Notes: generated by a model not told the origin, from the letters alone. Shown: positions 31,585-43,356, counted from the first letter of the stretch. The stretch is 64,000 nucleotides of DNA from Rhipicephalus microplus (GCF_043290135.1 NW_027464588.1:1871501-1935500); one strand, 5' to 3'. Translations and numbers: made by a program.

Positions 31585-32985
31585 ATGCGCCTCGGCTGCA
31601 GATTTTCAGCCGACACACCGAGCTACATGGAGACAGCTACAGCTCCCACGGCAAGAAGTAGTCGCCGCCTGCGAGGACTATCTCCCGAGTATGGTTCTTT
31701 CTCTCAAGACGAGATGGCAACTTCAACTAACAACCAGGCGAGTCAAACCAACGACGCCTATTTTTTTCTCCCGCATGTTTTTCATGCGCCGCAAACACCA
31801 CGCTCATTTCATGGAGACATTTATGAAGATGTTGACGACTGGCTTGACCACTCCAATCGAGTTGCCAACATCAACGAATGGGATGAAGCTCGCAAGCTGC
31901 GGAGAGTTTACTTTGCGTTAGAAGACTCTGCCAAAACGTGGTACGAGAATCACGAGGGTTCCTTTGCGACATGGAATGAGTTCAACCGAAAGTTTCGGGA
32001 TGCGTACCGCAGCACTGAAAGGAAAGAGAGAGCGGAGCAGGCTATCTCGTCTCGGAACCAGCGACCCAACGAGAGAGTTTCGATGTTTGTCACGGACAAG
32101 CTTCGACTCTTCAAGCGTACTGACCCTGCAATGTCCGAGGAAAAGAAGGTGCGGAATTTAATGCGTGGGGTAAAAGAGCAGCTCTTCGCCGGACTCGTGC
32201 GCAATCCACCGACGACTGTGGCAGAGTTCATAAATGAGGCAACCACAATGGAGCGTACTCTCCAGTATAGGTCGTCACAGTATGAACGCCACGACGTGAC
32301 CCTTGCTGCATGCTTTATCGGGGCTGACAGCGAGAGGCATGCCCTCGCTGAGTTCATAAGAAGCGTCGTGCGGGACGAGCTGCGCCAACTCCAAGCAGTG
32401 GGACCCCAACCACCCGTAAGTGCTCTCGCAGACTTAATCTGAAATGAAGTCCGACAGGTGGTCACCCCACTCGCGCCAACAAAGCCTGAGGCCCCTGTGC
32501 TGACTTTTGCGGCGGCTCTGCGATCTCCTGCACCACATGGCCCTGATCCCACCATGGGGAGAATGGATCAGGCTAGCCATCGATTCCAGGGCACCTCTTC
32601 GACTCCGCCACCCGCCTCAAGGTTTCAGAGTGCACCAACTTATCGTCCGTCTGGATCGCGGCAGAACGCCACAAAGGCCAGCGTGTGGCATACGTCCGAT
32701 AACCGTCCACTCTGCTACCACTGTGGCGAAGCGAGTCACGTCTATCGTAACTGCCAGTACCGCCAGCTTGGTCTCCGTGGCTTTCACCCTGATGCTCGGT
32801 GCCCGCGTTACGGTGAGCGTCCCCGCGACAACGAAGCGTACCTTACGGGCCAGCAAGCTCCTCGCCTTGGTCAACGCCCCCAATCACGATCACCATTACC
32901 TCGACGCCCCACGTCACCTACCATTCCCTCGTCATTTTACACTCCTTTCAGAGGCCGGTCACCGAGTCCCCACAGGGGAAACTAG
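31585..32985 (+). pseudogene. gag: Ty3 #2 gag, one in-frame stop
   Basis: Gag forms the particle and binds RNA. The capsid-like part shows DVDDWLDHSNRVANINEWD, TWYENHEGSFATWNEF and VKEQLFAGLVRNPPTTV. A TGA at 32440-32442 interrupts it, and the same frame continues with a Pro-rich linker. The zinc knuckle CYHCGEASHVYRNC (C-x2-C-x4-H-x4-C) lies at about 32713. The frame ends with TAG at 32983, directly after the heptamer GGGAAAC. The ATG at 31585 is 20 bases after the LTR and is the first in frame. An ATG at 31630 is an alternative. Confidence 0.85.
32976..32985 (+). promoter_or_regulatory. Candidate -1 frameshift site, Ty3 #2 gag/pol
   Basis: In the gag frame the codons are AGG GGA AAC TAG, which give the X XXY YYZ heptamer G GGA AAC (32976-32982) immediately before the stop. 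A -1 slip leads into the pol frame, open from here through protease. The same heptamer is known from retroviral gag-pro junctions (recalled for simian type D viruses). Confidence 0.65.
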
Positions 32986-35900
32986 AAACCGCGGCTCCTG
33001 GGGGTGAAGCCGCGTCCCAACGAACTGTCAAAGAGCCTCCTTCGACGCAAAGACCCGACGAAGACCGTTCTGACTTTCCAGTCGTTTCCGAAAGTCATAA
33101 GGCTGTTTCCGCCGACATCACCGTACACGTCGATAATCACGTCGTCACTGCCCTCGTCGACACCGGCGCCGTTTATTCGGTTATGAGCAGTGCCCTAGCA
33201 TCCCAACTGAGGAAGGTAACTACCCCTTGGCAAAGACCACCGTTGCGCACGGCAGGGGGCCACCTCGTCACGCCAACTGGAATGTGCACAGCCCGTGTTC
33301 GAGTCCGCGCTTCAACGTTCACATGGTCTTTCCTCGTATTATCTGTGTGCTCCCGTCCACTCATTCTGGGGCTGGACTTTCTTCGCAAACACGGCGCAAT
33401 TATTGACCTACGAGACTTGCAGGTGTCGTTCGAGGACCCGTTTCATCCTGAACCGGAAAACGCTCGCTCATCGAAGGCCGCCCTACGTGTTTCCTCCGAA
33501 TCTGTTACTCCGCCTCCCCGCAGCAGCCTTTTTATCAACGTTGAATGTGACCAAGACGTCTCCGATGCTGTAATTGCAGAAGGAAATTTGTGCCTACTTT
33601 TTGCACAACAAATCTGCGTTTCCCGAGGTATCGTTCAGCCCAGTAGAAAGCAGGCTTGCCTATTAGTCACAAATTTCAGCGAGGAGTATCGCCATCTTAC
33701 CAAACACACTGCGATCGCATACCTTGAGGATATTGCCGACGTCCCTGGTCCCTCAACATTATCTGCTCTTTCGTCATGCGACGATTCCGCCATGACATTT
33801 GCAAGCACTCTCGACGTAAACCAGGGTCTACCGTCTGCACAACGGGAACGTCTTTTGAAGCTACTCGGCTCATTTCGGGACTGCTTCGCTACGACTTCGA
33901 AAGTTAACCAGACACCGCTTGCCAAGCATCGTATCATCACCGAGCCTACCGAGAGACCCGTTCGACAGCATGCCTACAGATTCTCGCAAAAAGAACAAGA
34001 CGTTATACGCCAACAGGTCCAGCAGAGGCTCAAGGACGATGTCACCCAGCCATCGACCAGTCCCTGGGCGTCCCCTGTTGTGTTAGTAAAGAAAAAAGAT
34101 GGTACTCTGCGATTTTGTGTCGACTACCGAAAGTTGAATAAGATCACGAAGAAAGACGTGTGTCCTTTACCACAAATAGACGACTCGCTGGACCGCAATC
34201 GCAATGCTCGTTACTTTTCTTCCATGGATCTACGCAGCGGCTATTGGCAAATATCTGTCGATGAGCGCGACCGCGAAAAGACCGCCTTCATTACTCCTGA
34301 CGGACTCTACGAGTTCGAGGTCCTTCCCTTCGGCTTATGCTCGGCACCAGCTACTTTTCAAAGAATGATGGACACGGTTCTTTCTGGGCTAAAATGGCAA
34401 TCGTGTCTTGTCTACCTTGATGATGTTGTCGTCTTCTCGGACACGTTTGAGCAGCACGTCCAGCGCTTACAGGCAGTTCTTCAGGCGATTCGAACAGCTG
34501 GACTTTCTCTCAAACCTGAGAAATGCCACTTTGCATTCGAGGAACTGAAATTTCTTAGTCACGTCGTCAGCCACGCCGGTATACACCCAGATTCTGAGAA
34601 AACGAAAGCGGTTGCCGCATTTCCTGTCCCAACGAACAAGCGCGACCTCCACCGATTTTTGGCACTCTGCGCATATTACAGACGATTCGTCAAAGGCTTT
34701 TCTAAAATCGCTGAACCGCTAAATGAACTTACGAAAGACGGCGTACCGTTTGTTTGGGGTCATGATAAGCATCACGCCTTTGACACGCTACGAAACCATC
34801 TCCAAGCCCCACCTGTACTCGGTCACTTTGACGATAACGCTGCCACAGAGCTACACACGGATGCCAGCAACATCGGACTTGGAGCTGTACTGGTTCAATG
34901 GCAAAATGGCTTAGAGCGCGTGATTGCCTATGCAAGTCGAACACTATCATCTGCAGAGAAAAACTACTCTGCAACAGAAAAAGAATGCTTAGCCGTTGTC
35001 TGGGCTATAACAAAGTTTCGCCCTTATTCATACGGTTGACCTTTCAGGGTATTTAGCGACCACCATTCTTTATGCTGGCTCGCCAACCTCAAAGACCCTT
35101 CTGGTCGTCTAGCACGCTGGAGCCTTCGGCTGCAAGAATTTGACGTTACAGTAATTCACAAGTCAGGACGCAAACACACTGATGCTGACTGTCTCTCACG
35201 TGCACCAATTGGAAGTACAAACGCGGACGTTGAAGAGGACGATACATTCCTTTCCTCTGTGTCAGCAACCGACCTGGCTCAACAACTACGCGATGACATG
35301 GAGCTAAGCCCGCTGATTGACTACCTCGAAGGCCGAAAACGCAGCCTTCCTCAAAACTTCGCACGTTCGCTAGCCTCGTTCTGCATCAGGGATGGAGTCC
35401 TCATAAGAAAAATTTCGACCATACCCAGGCTACTTACCTACTGGTTGCGCCGACCTCGCTTCGGGACGATATTTTACATGCTTGTCACGACGAACCATCA
35501 TCCGGACACCTTGGCTACACGCGCACATTGGAAAGAATTCACCGCTCATACTACTGGCCCCGCCTCGCGAAGACAGTCAAGCAGTACGTCCGCACATGCC
35601 GCGACTGCCAACGCCGTAAGATTCCACCTGTCCGACCAGCAGGACTACTACAGCCTATTGCCACGCCGAAGACACCATTCCATCAAATTGGCATTAACTT
35701 GCTCGGCTTATTTCCCACCTTTTCGTCTGGAAACCGGTGGATTGTGGTTGCCATCGATTATTTAACGCGTTACAGCGAAACAAAGGCCCTGCCCAAAGCT
35801 ACCGCAGCCGAAATCGCACAGTTTTTGTCACCAGCATCGTACTTCGTCACGGAGTGCCAGCTGTGATAATTACTGATCGTGGTACAGCTTTCACCGCAGA

Positions 35901-36470
35901 GATGCTTCAAAAAGTGCTGAGACTAAGTGGTACAGAAGATCGGAAAACCACGGGTTATCACTCCCAAACAAATGGACTCACTGAACGGTTGAACAAGACC
36001 ATTGCAGATATGCTGTCAATGTATGTGGCTGTTGATCACAAGAACTGGGATGATATACTCCCTTACGTAACTTTTGCTTACAATACAGCAGTCCAAGAGA
36101 GTACAGGTTTCACCCCATTTCGCTTAGTTCATGGTCGAGAGGTCACTACAATGCTCGACGCAATGCTCCTTGCCAACAACTTGAGCATGTTCAACACGGA
36201 CGCAGGATTGTTCGCTCAACGCGCCGAGGAGGCCCGTCAAATCGCCCGATGCCGTATTCAGGCTCGCCAAACTGCCGACGCACACCGCTACGACCTTACA
36301 CACCGAGAGGTTACTTTCCAACCAGGCGATGAAGTTTGGGTGTGGACTCCCATCCGACAGCGTGGTCACTCTGAGAAGTTGCTTCTGCGCTACTTCGGCC
36401 CTTACAAAGTTCTGCGCCGACTCAGTGACGTTACGTATGAAGTTCTCCCTTAGGGCGCCTCAAGACGTTC
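32976..36470 (+). pseudogene. pol: Ty3 #2 pol: protease, RT, RNase H, integrase
   Basis: Pol in the -1 frame relative to gag. Aspartic protease LVDTGAVYSVM (about 33160) and ILGLDFL (about 33366). [22 protein letters not shown] (about 34067), [12 protein letters not shown] and catalytic VYLDDVVVFS (about 34412). RNase H: LHTDASNIGLGAVLVQ (about 34854). A TGA at 35037-35039 breaks RNase H in the YGRPF motif. The frame then continues to about 35400, and integrase follows in two other frames. The zinc finger is HLGYTRTL and CRDCQRRK. Core residues lie in VVAIDYLTRYSE, IITDRGTAF and [14 protein letters not shown]. The C-terminus has the GPY motif YFGPYKVL (about 36393). No chromodomain is seen. 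Confidence 0.88.
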
Positions 36471-36764
36471 CCGTCGGTTTCCAGAAAGTGATGTGGTGCA
36501 CGTGTCAAGACTCAAGCCATATTTCTCGCGTCATCCATCGAACGTGGTCTAACTTACCATGCAATGACTATTTTTTTGTCACTTTGGTTTTTTTTATTGT
36601 CTTGTGTACTTACTCCTTTCTTTATTGAGTACTTCTATGACGCCAGCCCATTTTTTCCCTTACGATGGAGTTGTTGGGTTCCATGGTAGCATCTTTTCTT
36701 TCTCATTTTTTTCTCAACGCTCACTACCAGCATCGAGCCGATGCTTTTCGAGGAGAAGGAGTAA

Positions 36765-36899
36765 TGTCACAGGTAATGGGTAAGAGCCATCAACTGTAGG
36801 GGAATCCCTTGGAAGTGAAGAAAGAAGAGGGTTTTTGCGTCCTGGTCTGAGGGCAAGCAAGACGTCGTTTCGTCGCTGTCTGTTATTACGTTCGCGGCA
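36765..36899 (+). repeat. Ty3 #2 3' LTR
   Basis: 135 bp, same ends as the left LTR, followed by ATTTATATATA. Confidence 0.92.

Positions 36900-36901
<2 letters not shown>

Positions 36902-36970
<69 letters not shown>
36902..36970. repeat. (TA)n microsatellite
   Basis: About 68 bp of TA between Ty3 #2 and PLE copy 2. Confidence 0.97.
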
Positions 36971-36971
<1 letters not shown>

Positions 36972-37004
36972 CCGAAATGGCGCGTCTGTTTGGCCGATAT
37001 ATAT

Positions 37005-37305
37005 TAAAGAATATATCGGCCAAACAGACAGGCCATTTCGGCTGCGGTTCAATAATCACCGGTACCACGCCACTTCACTGCTGAAGCTACCTTTATCTAG
37101 ACATCTGCGCCTGCCAAACCACAGTTTTGAAAATATCAGCGTAACTCTTTTGAAGTCCGGTTTCTCAAACAGACGCGAGCGCGAACAGCGTGAGGCATAT
37201 TTAATTTGCAAATTTCGAACATTAGTAGCCGGCATCAACGAGTACTGCGGAAGACTCTCCTGCCTCCGAGAAGTAAGCCAGGAGGAAATTGGTGACAAAG
37301 ATTGA
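37005..37305 (+). pseudogene. PLE2 endonuclease C-terminal fragment
   Basis: Translates as YIGQTDRPFRLRFNNHRYHA, LPNHSFENISVTLLKSGFSN, REREQREAYLICKFRTL and VAGIN, matching the end of the PLE1 protein. It has the second half of the GIY-YIG domain and its arginine and glutamate helices but no RT. It lacks the 4-residue duplication present in PLE1. Confidence 0.8.
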
Positions 37306-37825
37306 TAGCTAGAGACCATGCTTGTTTTTTTTCTGGCTGATTCGTACGTGTACACTGTCCTTTCTTGTTTTTTTTTTTCTTTTTTTTCCTTTTTTTCTTT
37401 TTTTCACATGCACATACAAAGTGGTTCTGTTCGCCTACTACTTGATGACCATTGAAGGGAAACGAACGAAGATGAAAGAGAGCCGACCGACCCATTAAGG
37501 GAAAACCCTTTCCTTACGCACGCCATCACGGACCCCTCCCGCCACCGCGGCGACAATCTTGGGTGGCCCGACACACGCCGAGAACTGACGAGCACGGGAT
37601 TAGAACAAGATGTGGACGTACATGGGCATTTGGTTTTCTTCTCAGTGTTGACAGTGGTTCTTCCTCTTTTTTCTTTTTTCCTTTTATTCTTTTCGTCTTT
37701 TTTCTTCTTTTTTTCTTTTTCTTTTTTTATTTCTTTTTTTAGTTCTCTCTCACTCTCGCAAACTTCTTCCAAAGCGAGAGGGACGCAGCAGCAACGAAGT
37801 ATGGAAGTTCATGTTAGTATAACTC

Positions 37826-37862
37826 ATCCCCTGATGAAGGGAGGACCCCTCCCGAAACTGTT
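37826..37862 (+). ncRNA. Hammerhead-ribozyme-like motif in PLE2
   Basis: CTGATGA (37831-37837), then A, stem GGGAGG-ACC-CCTCCC, then GAAAC (37854-37858). The sequence is the same as in PLE1, so the extra A before helix II is shared and is not a recent error. Confidence 0.4.
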
Positions 37863-37916
37863 GGGAAATAAATATATTTATCCTTGTTGACAACGCTCCC
37901 GTTGTGCCATATCCCA

Positions 37917-37932
37917 TATATATATATATATA
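37917..37932. repeat. (TA)n tract between PLE2 and Ty3 #4
   Basis: About 16 bp of TA. Confidence 0.9.
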
Positions 37933-38058
37933 TCAAAATGAAGTGTTTTAGAGCGGCGCTCTATTATATAACAGTAGAGCGGTCACGACACGACAAGTCA
38001 AGTGGTAATGGCGGAACCAGCCTGTGTACCCAGCCAAGCAAGCGTCGTCTTCTTCACA
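37933..38058 (-). repeat. Ty3 #4 3' LTR
   Basis: On the minus strand it starts TGTGAAGAAGACGACGC, close to the LTR start of element #3 (TGTGAAGAAGAAAACGC), and ends near TTCATTTTGA. Length about 126 bp. The start is less certain. Confidence 0.65.
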
Positions 38059-38109
38059 GGCTGTGTGATATCCTCCGCCTTTCGGAGTAGCACTCATCTT
38101 TTTGACTAC

Positions 38110-41100
38110 ATTTTCATCCCCTCCGGAAAAGAGCCATCCTGGTTACTCATGGGCAGGAGACAATAGAGGTATTATAATACGGTTTTAGGCGGTCTATTTG
38201 GACGGTCTCACGTTCACGGCGTCGTTGATCATGGGGCTGCTCAAGCGGCTCCACGATGTAATTGACAGGTGAGGTTATTAGTCACAAGGTAAGGACCGTT
38301 ATACTTGTACATCAGTTTCGTTGAGAGACCAGGGCTGGTTGAAGGGATGCGAAGCCAGACAAGGTCATCCGATGCATAAGAAGCCGGAGGCGTCGGGCTA
38401 TCATGGTGGTGTTTCTGGCGTTGCTGTTCAGCACATGTGAGGAAGTGGGCAAGCTGACGACACTCTTCCGCGTATTTAGCAGCTTGTCACATCGTCGTCG
38501 ACTCAGCAACATCCGGGCGGTAAGGAAGGATGGTGTCTAGCGCGCAAGAGGGCTCGAGACCATAAATAAGGAAGTATGGAGAGAAGCCAGTGGTTGTCTA
38601 GACAACAGTATTATGCGCGTATGTTACAAAAGGGAGAATACTGTTCCACTTAGAGTTTTTGGTTGCGACGTACATTGACAGCATATCTCCTAACGTACGG
38701 TTGAATCGTTCTGTAACGCCATTAGTTTGAGGACGATACGCGGTGGTGGTGCGTTGAATGACTTGGCATTCCTTGAGAAGCGATTCGATGGCGTCCGACA
38801 AAAACACACGCCCTCGGTCACTCAGGAGTTCACGTGGCGCACCATGACGTAAAATGATCCGATGCAGTATGAAACGACCGACGTCATTTGCTGACGCAGA
38901 GAGTGGTGAAGTTTCTGCGTAGCACGTAAGGTGATCGATAGCGACGATTACCCAGCGATTTGCAGCCGGTGTAATCGAAAGAGGTCCATACAGATCGATA
39001 CCAATATAATCAGGCGGTCGGGCAGGACAAGTTAAGGATTGTAGTGGAGCTGAAAAATGTGGAGTGGGATTCTTCCGGCGCTGGCAAGCGAGACAGGAAC
39101 GTACGTAGCGACGAACGAAGCGATACATTCCACGCCAGTAGTAGCGGTGGGTTAGGCGAATGTAAGCTTTCAACACTGCAGCGTGGGCGCATTGTGGGTC
39201 GGCGTGAAAGGAGGCGCATATGTCTGAGCGGAGACGTCTGGGAATAACTAGGAGCCATTGGCGTCCTTCCCAGAGGTCATTCCGTTTCTATAGCAAACTA
39301 TCTCTGATAACGAAGTGCTATATTTGACGGCACGTACCTCTAGGGATGTTTTGCGAGGAAGTGCGACTCAACAAGTTGATAAGTGAAGCGATCCAAGAAT
39401 CTTTTTATTGCTCCTGTATCATGTCGCTGACACTAAGTGCAGATACGTCGGGGGCAGGCGAAGACGGCGACTTGTCACTACATCGTAGAGGTGATCGGGA
39501 CAAAGCGTATGCGCCGGAATGTTTTCGAACGAATCCGAAAACGACGTGAATGTCGTACTCTTGTAGCCAAAGCGCCCAACGTGCGAGCCCGCCAGTGGGA
39601 TCTTTTAACGAGGAGAGCCAACATAACGCATGATGATCTTTAACCACACTGAATGGGCGCCCGTAAAGATAGGACCGAAACTTGCCTATGGCCCATATGA
39701 TGGCTAGACACTCTTTTTCGGTGACTGAATAGTTGGATTCTGCTTTTGTGAGCGCATGGCTGACGTAAGAGACGACGTACTCATCAAATCCAGGTTTACG
39801 CTGGGCGAGCACAGCACCGAGGCCAACTCCGCTAGCATCCGTGTGTATTTCCGTCGGGGCAAGAGGATCAAAGTGTCGCAGTATAGGAGGTGACGTAAGA
39901 AAGTGGCAGAGTGTGGCGAATGCATCATCACAAGCTGACGACCAACTAGAAAGGTCGATGTTGCTGGCAAGAAGCTCAGTCAAGGGCGATATGATGGAGG
40001 CGAAGCTGCGAATAAAACGACGAAAATATGAACATAAACCGAGGAAGCTGCGAAGTTCCTTTAAGGTCTTCAGCTTAGAAAATTCGGCAACGGCACGGAG
40101 TTTCATCGGATGCGGAAGAATGCCATCTCTAGAAACAACATGGGCCAAAATTCTTCTCCTAATTTTGGTCCGCCATGTTGTATCTAGAGCGCCGAAGAAG
40201 CACTTCTTCAAGTAAAGCTGTAGACCAGTGGAGGTGAGGCAAGTGAGCACTGTCTCGAGGCACTGAACATGCGTTGAAAAGTCGCTTGAAAATATCATGA
40301 CATCGTCTAAATAACACAGACATGTCTGCCATTTCAGGCCACGGAGGATGTTGTCGATCATGCGCTCGAAAGTGGCTGGCGCATTGCAGAGCCTGAATGG
40401 CATGACGTTAAATTCGTATAAGCCATCGGGGGTAACGAAAGCCGTCTAGGGGCGATTTGCCTTAGCCATGGGAACCTGCCAATAACCTGAGCCCAAATCT
40501 AGTGACGAGAAAAACTCTGCGCCTTGTAAGCAGTCAAGGGCATCGTCTATGCGAGGTAGCGGGTAAACATCTTTCCGCGTGCTCTTATTGAACCGGCGGT
40601 AGGCGGCGCAGAATCTTATTCAGCCATCCTTTTTCTTGACTCGAACAAATGGGGAGGCCTACGGGCTGTTATAGAGCTCAATAACGCTGCGTTTCAACAT
40701 GTCGTAAACTTGTTCCACGATTATACGACGCTCAGATGCCGATGTCTGATACGCACGCTGACGTAAAGGAGCGTGAAGGCCAGTGTCGATTTGATGAGAT
40801 ACTGTGGAAGCATGGCCCAAAGTCAATTGCTGGTGGTCGAATCTGGCGCGGAAGCGCTCGAGGATGGCGATGATGTCGGCGCGCTGCTGGGCCGTAAGGT
40901 TGGTGTCGATGCAGCGTGAAATCGCGTCGGTGAATGATGGGGAATATGGTGACGCGCAGCAACCAACAGCGTCAATAGGTAGCGTAGTCGAGTGGTCAGG
41001 AACTACATGTGCACTCTAGGAATCAATGCCATCGGCAAAGCCCAGGCACTCTCCACACAGTAACTTGGAAGGCGAGGGAAACGAATTTGAAACATGAATT

Positions 41101-41690
41101 GCACTTGATTCATCGTGAATGTTCAAAACGGCGAAAGGGATCCGCAAGCACTTGCGACAGACAGCGGTTTCAGAAGGCGTAAAAAGAACAGTTGAGCTAT
41201 TAGAGACGTCACAGGAAAGTGGATGAGAATGGGGGTATTCAAGTGTCGGCGGCAGCGAAAACTTTTGCAGGTGAAAGGGGCGAGTCGAGTGAAGCAGCGT
41301 CGCATAACGGTGAGAACTCCCCTTCGGCGCGAGCACAGTCTATGACGACATGCTGAATGCAGAGAAAATCCCAGCCTAATATAATGTCATGAGAACACTG
41401 CGGGAGCAATACCAACTCGACGACATAGACATCATCAGCAATAACGACACGTGCTGTGCATGCAGCAAAAGGGCGAATTCGTTGCTCACTTGCAGTGCTC
41501 AAAACGAAGTCGTAAAGAGGCATTGTGACTTTTTTTTAGTTGACGGCAAAGTTTTTCTGTCATTACAGACACTGCGGTGCCAGTATCGACCAATGCAATG
41601 TATACCTTCAACGGAGACAGCACGACGTTGGACGGCGAAAAACAAGGTCTTGTGGGGTTCAAAATATCCGCAGTTCTTGCCACCGGAACT
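38110..41690 (-). pseudogene. pol: Ty3 #4 pol remnant
   Basis: Minus strand, in fragments. Protease LVDTGTAVSVM (about 41595) and ILGWDFL (about 41370). An RT start with at least one stop (40440-40700). RT catalytic [10 protein letters not shown] (about 40307), preceded by [15 protein letters not shown]. RNase [17 protein letters not shown] (about 39835). Integrase: zinc finger end CLACQRRKN, core [20 protein letters not shown] and [17 protein letters not shown] (39176-38598), and C-terminal KYNGPYLV near 38290. Sequence similarity to element #3 is high, so #3 and #4 belong to one family. Confidence 0.85.
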
Positions 41691-41697
41691 GCGGCTC

Positions 41698-42954
41698 CTA
41701 GTTTTCCTCAGGCACAGGGCGAGGTCGACGTAGCATAGGGGAATAGGAATGGCGTTGATGTGAAGGTGACCGGTGTGTGTTGAAGTTCCGGCGAGGTGAA
41801 AATGTGTCCATGGTCGCAGTCTCGCCAGATACACCAGGCTCTGGTCGTTGTGGGAAATCATAATTATTGGGCCTGACGTCGTCACGCAGGAAAAACTCAC
41901 GGCGTCGACAAAATCGTGCCACGTGACCCGCAATTCCACAGGCGAAGCATATGGAGCGGTTGTCTTGAGTGCGCCAAAGGTTCTGAAAGCGCGGAGGTGG
42001 TGGTCGGGAGAAAGGACGGGCAGCCTGGTACATAGGCTCAGTCGGTACGACAAAGGGGCGCGTGGACGTAGGCGTTCGCGACAAAGAAACGTGGCCGTTC
42101 GCGACAGGCGGACGTCGGATTACGTTCAGTGCTTCGGCATAGGTCAGTGGAGCAGCCAAAGGTGATGCGTGAGCTCTTGGCAGCGCCTCGGACACTTGCT
42201 CCTGAACTACTCGCTGTGTTGATGGCGCTAGAGTAGATAAAGCACCTTCCGAGGTATAAGGCACGAGGGACACCTGGCGTGCGACCTGCTCTCGTACTAA
42301 TTGCTTGATCTCGAGAAGCAAAGCGGTGTAGTCTACAGCAGTGCCAGCCGACTTTAAAGCGGAGATTGTTGTACATGGCGCGCTGGCACGACGAGGGGTC
42401 TCACGCTGTTTCCAGAGCTCGTCATAGCTTTGACAAAGTAGGATCACTTCCGCTAGCGTTTGCGGGCTCTTGGCGACAATCATCTGAAATGCGTCGTCAG
42501 TCACACCTTTCAAGATGTGTTTGATCTCGACTTCTGTCATGGCCGAGTTGACACGCCGGCAAAGGTCGACCACATCTTCGATATAACTGATGTAATTTTC
42601 ATCATTATTCTAAGCCCTAGTACGCAAGCGCTGTTTGGCCCGTAGCGCTGGCCGGTCAAACAAGTCCTCAAACGCCATTCGGAAGGCCGACCTGGTGGAA
42701 AGGTCTTTCTCGTGACTACGGTAGCACAGACTAGCGAGATCGGTCAAATAAAATTGGACGACGGTAAGCTTGTGCACATCGTCCCACTTGTTGTGCTTGC
42801 TCACCCAGTCGTATTCGTTGAGCCAGTCTTCCACGTCCTTGTCATCGGTTCCCCTGAACTTAGGTGGATGGCGTTACCGAAAGGAGCCGAGACAGACAGG
42901 AGCTGCAGTAGTTGGAGCCGAGGCGGCCGCCTGCTGATCGTCGTCCATGGACAT
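41698..42954 (-). pseudogene. gag: Ty3 #4 gag, frameshifted
   Basis: Starts at ATG 42954 and shifts frame near 42880. It then shows VEDWLNEYDWVSKHNKWDD, YLTDLASLCYRSHEKD and RPALRAKQRLRTRA (compare element #3). A stop near 42611 precedes MVDLCRRVNSAMTE and IKHILKGVTDDAFQMI. The zinc knuckle is CFACGIAGHVARFC (about 41945). It ends GAG GAA AAC TAG at 41698-41709, again directly at a GGAAAAC motif with protease in the -1 frame. Confidence 0.82.
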
Positions 42955-43026
42955 GGTAGCAACTGGAGCCAACGTACGGTATCGCATTTCCAGGATTATG
43001 CGTTACCCCGGCTCCTCCACCAATTA

Positions 43027-43123
43027 AAATGAGGCGTTTCAGAGCAGCACTCTTTTATATAAAAGGAGAGCAGTCACGACAAGTCAAGTGATAATGGCGG
43101 AACCAGCCAGTGCACCCAGCTAC
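43027..43123 (-). repeat. Ty3 #4 5' LTR, partial
   Basis: Shares ACAAGTCAAGTG and GGCGGAACCAGCC with 37933-38058. Its outer end near TGTAGCTGGGTG lacks the TGTGAAGAAG start and may be truncated. Confidence 0.6.
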
Positions 43124-43356
43124 AGTGTACTAGAAGGAGGCAGTGGAGTGAACGAGGTGGCTGCGCCGTATCTCGGCTGATTTTCCGGCGATTGACAGTA
43201 GCGGCAGCGCTGTAGTCTTATAGTACTGAAGATCTCAAGAGCGTCTGCATTGAGAGTGCGCGTGCCGTAGCTTGCGAAAGCGTGTATTTGCTCGTTTTTA
43301 GCGCGTTTAAGCCGTTCTGAGCCTTTATCAGAGTATGCACACCTGCTAAGCGCCAT
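43120..43356 (-). other. Unidentified open frame cut by the Ty3 #4 LTR
   Basis: A minus-strand frame opens with an ATG in good context (GAACCATGG) and reads MALSRCAYSDKGSERLKRA, AFASYGTRTLNADALEIF and CRYCQSPENQPRYG before it meets the LTR border. Composition looks protein-like. No family is recognised. It may be a first exon interrupted by Ty3 #4, or chance. Confidence 0.3.

Larger units (their letters stand above)
31430..36899 (+). mobile_element. Ty3-type LTR retrotransposon #2, full length, decayed
   Basis: The 135-bp LTRs start TGTCACAGG and end TTCGCGGCA at 31430-31564 and 36765-36899. After the left LTR comes a primer-site candidate TGGTGGAGGTGCTGG (31566-31580). A purine-rich stretch (CGAGGAGAAGGAGTAA) precedes the right LTR. 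Gag and pol follow in the standard order, pol in the -1 frame. It sits within TA repeats on both sides. A TGA in gag, a TGA in RNase H and two frameshifts in integrase inactivate it. Confidence 0.92.
36971..37916 (+). mobile_element. Penelope-like element copy 2, 3' part only
   Basis: Plus strand. It begins in the GIY-YIG endonuclease and runs through the 3' UTR with (T)n/TTTTTC tracts (37360-37410, 37660-37740), CTGATGA..GAAAC, and the terminal box AAATAAATATATTTATCC to CCATATCCC. It is closely similar to PLE1. Its first 74 bases form an inverted repeat (36970-37043). The RT is missing, so it is 5'-truncated. Confidence 0.85.
37933..43123 (-). mobile_element. Ty3-type LTR retrotransposon #4, minus strand, decayed
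   Basis: LTR-related sequences with ACAAGTCAAGTG and ATGGCGGAACCAGCC occur at 37933-38058 and about 43027-43123. Between them, on the minus strand, lie gag, protease, RT, RNase H and integrase in order. The primer-site candidate TTGGTGGAGGAGCC (minus, about 43025) resembles those of elements #2 and #3. Many stops and frameshifts are present. One LTR flank is TA repeat, the other is not. Confidence 0.85.

Noticed and set aside
33635..33940. Minus-strand frames inside Ty3 pol as separate genes
   Set aside because: They are shadows of the pol coding strand, with no domain match.
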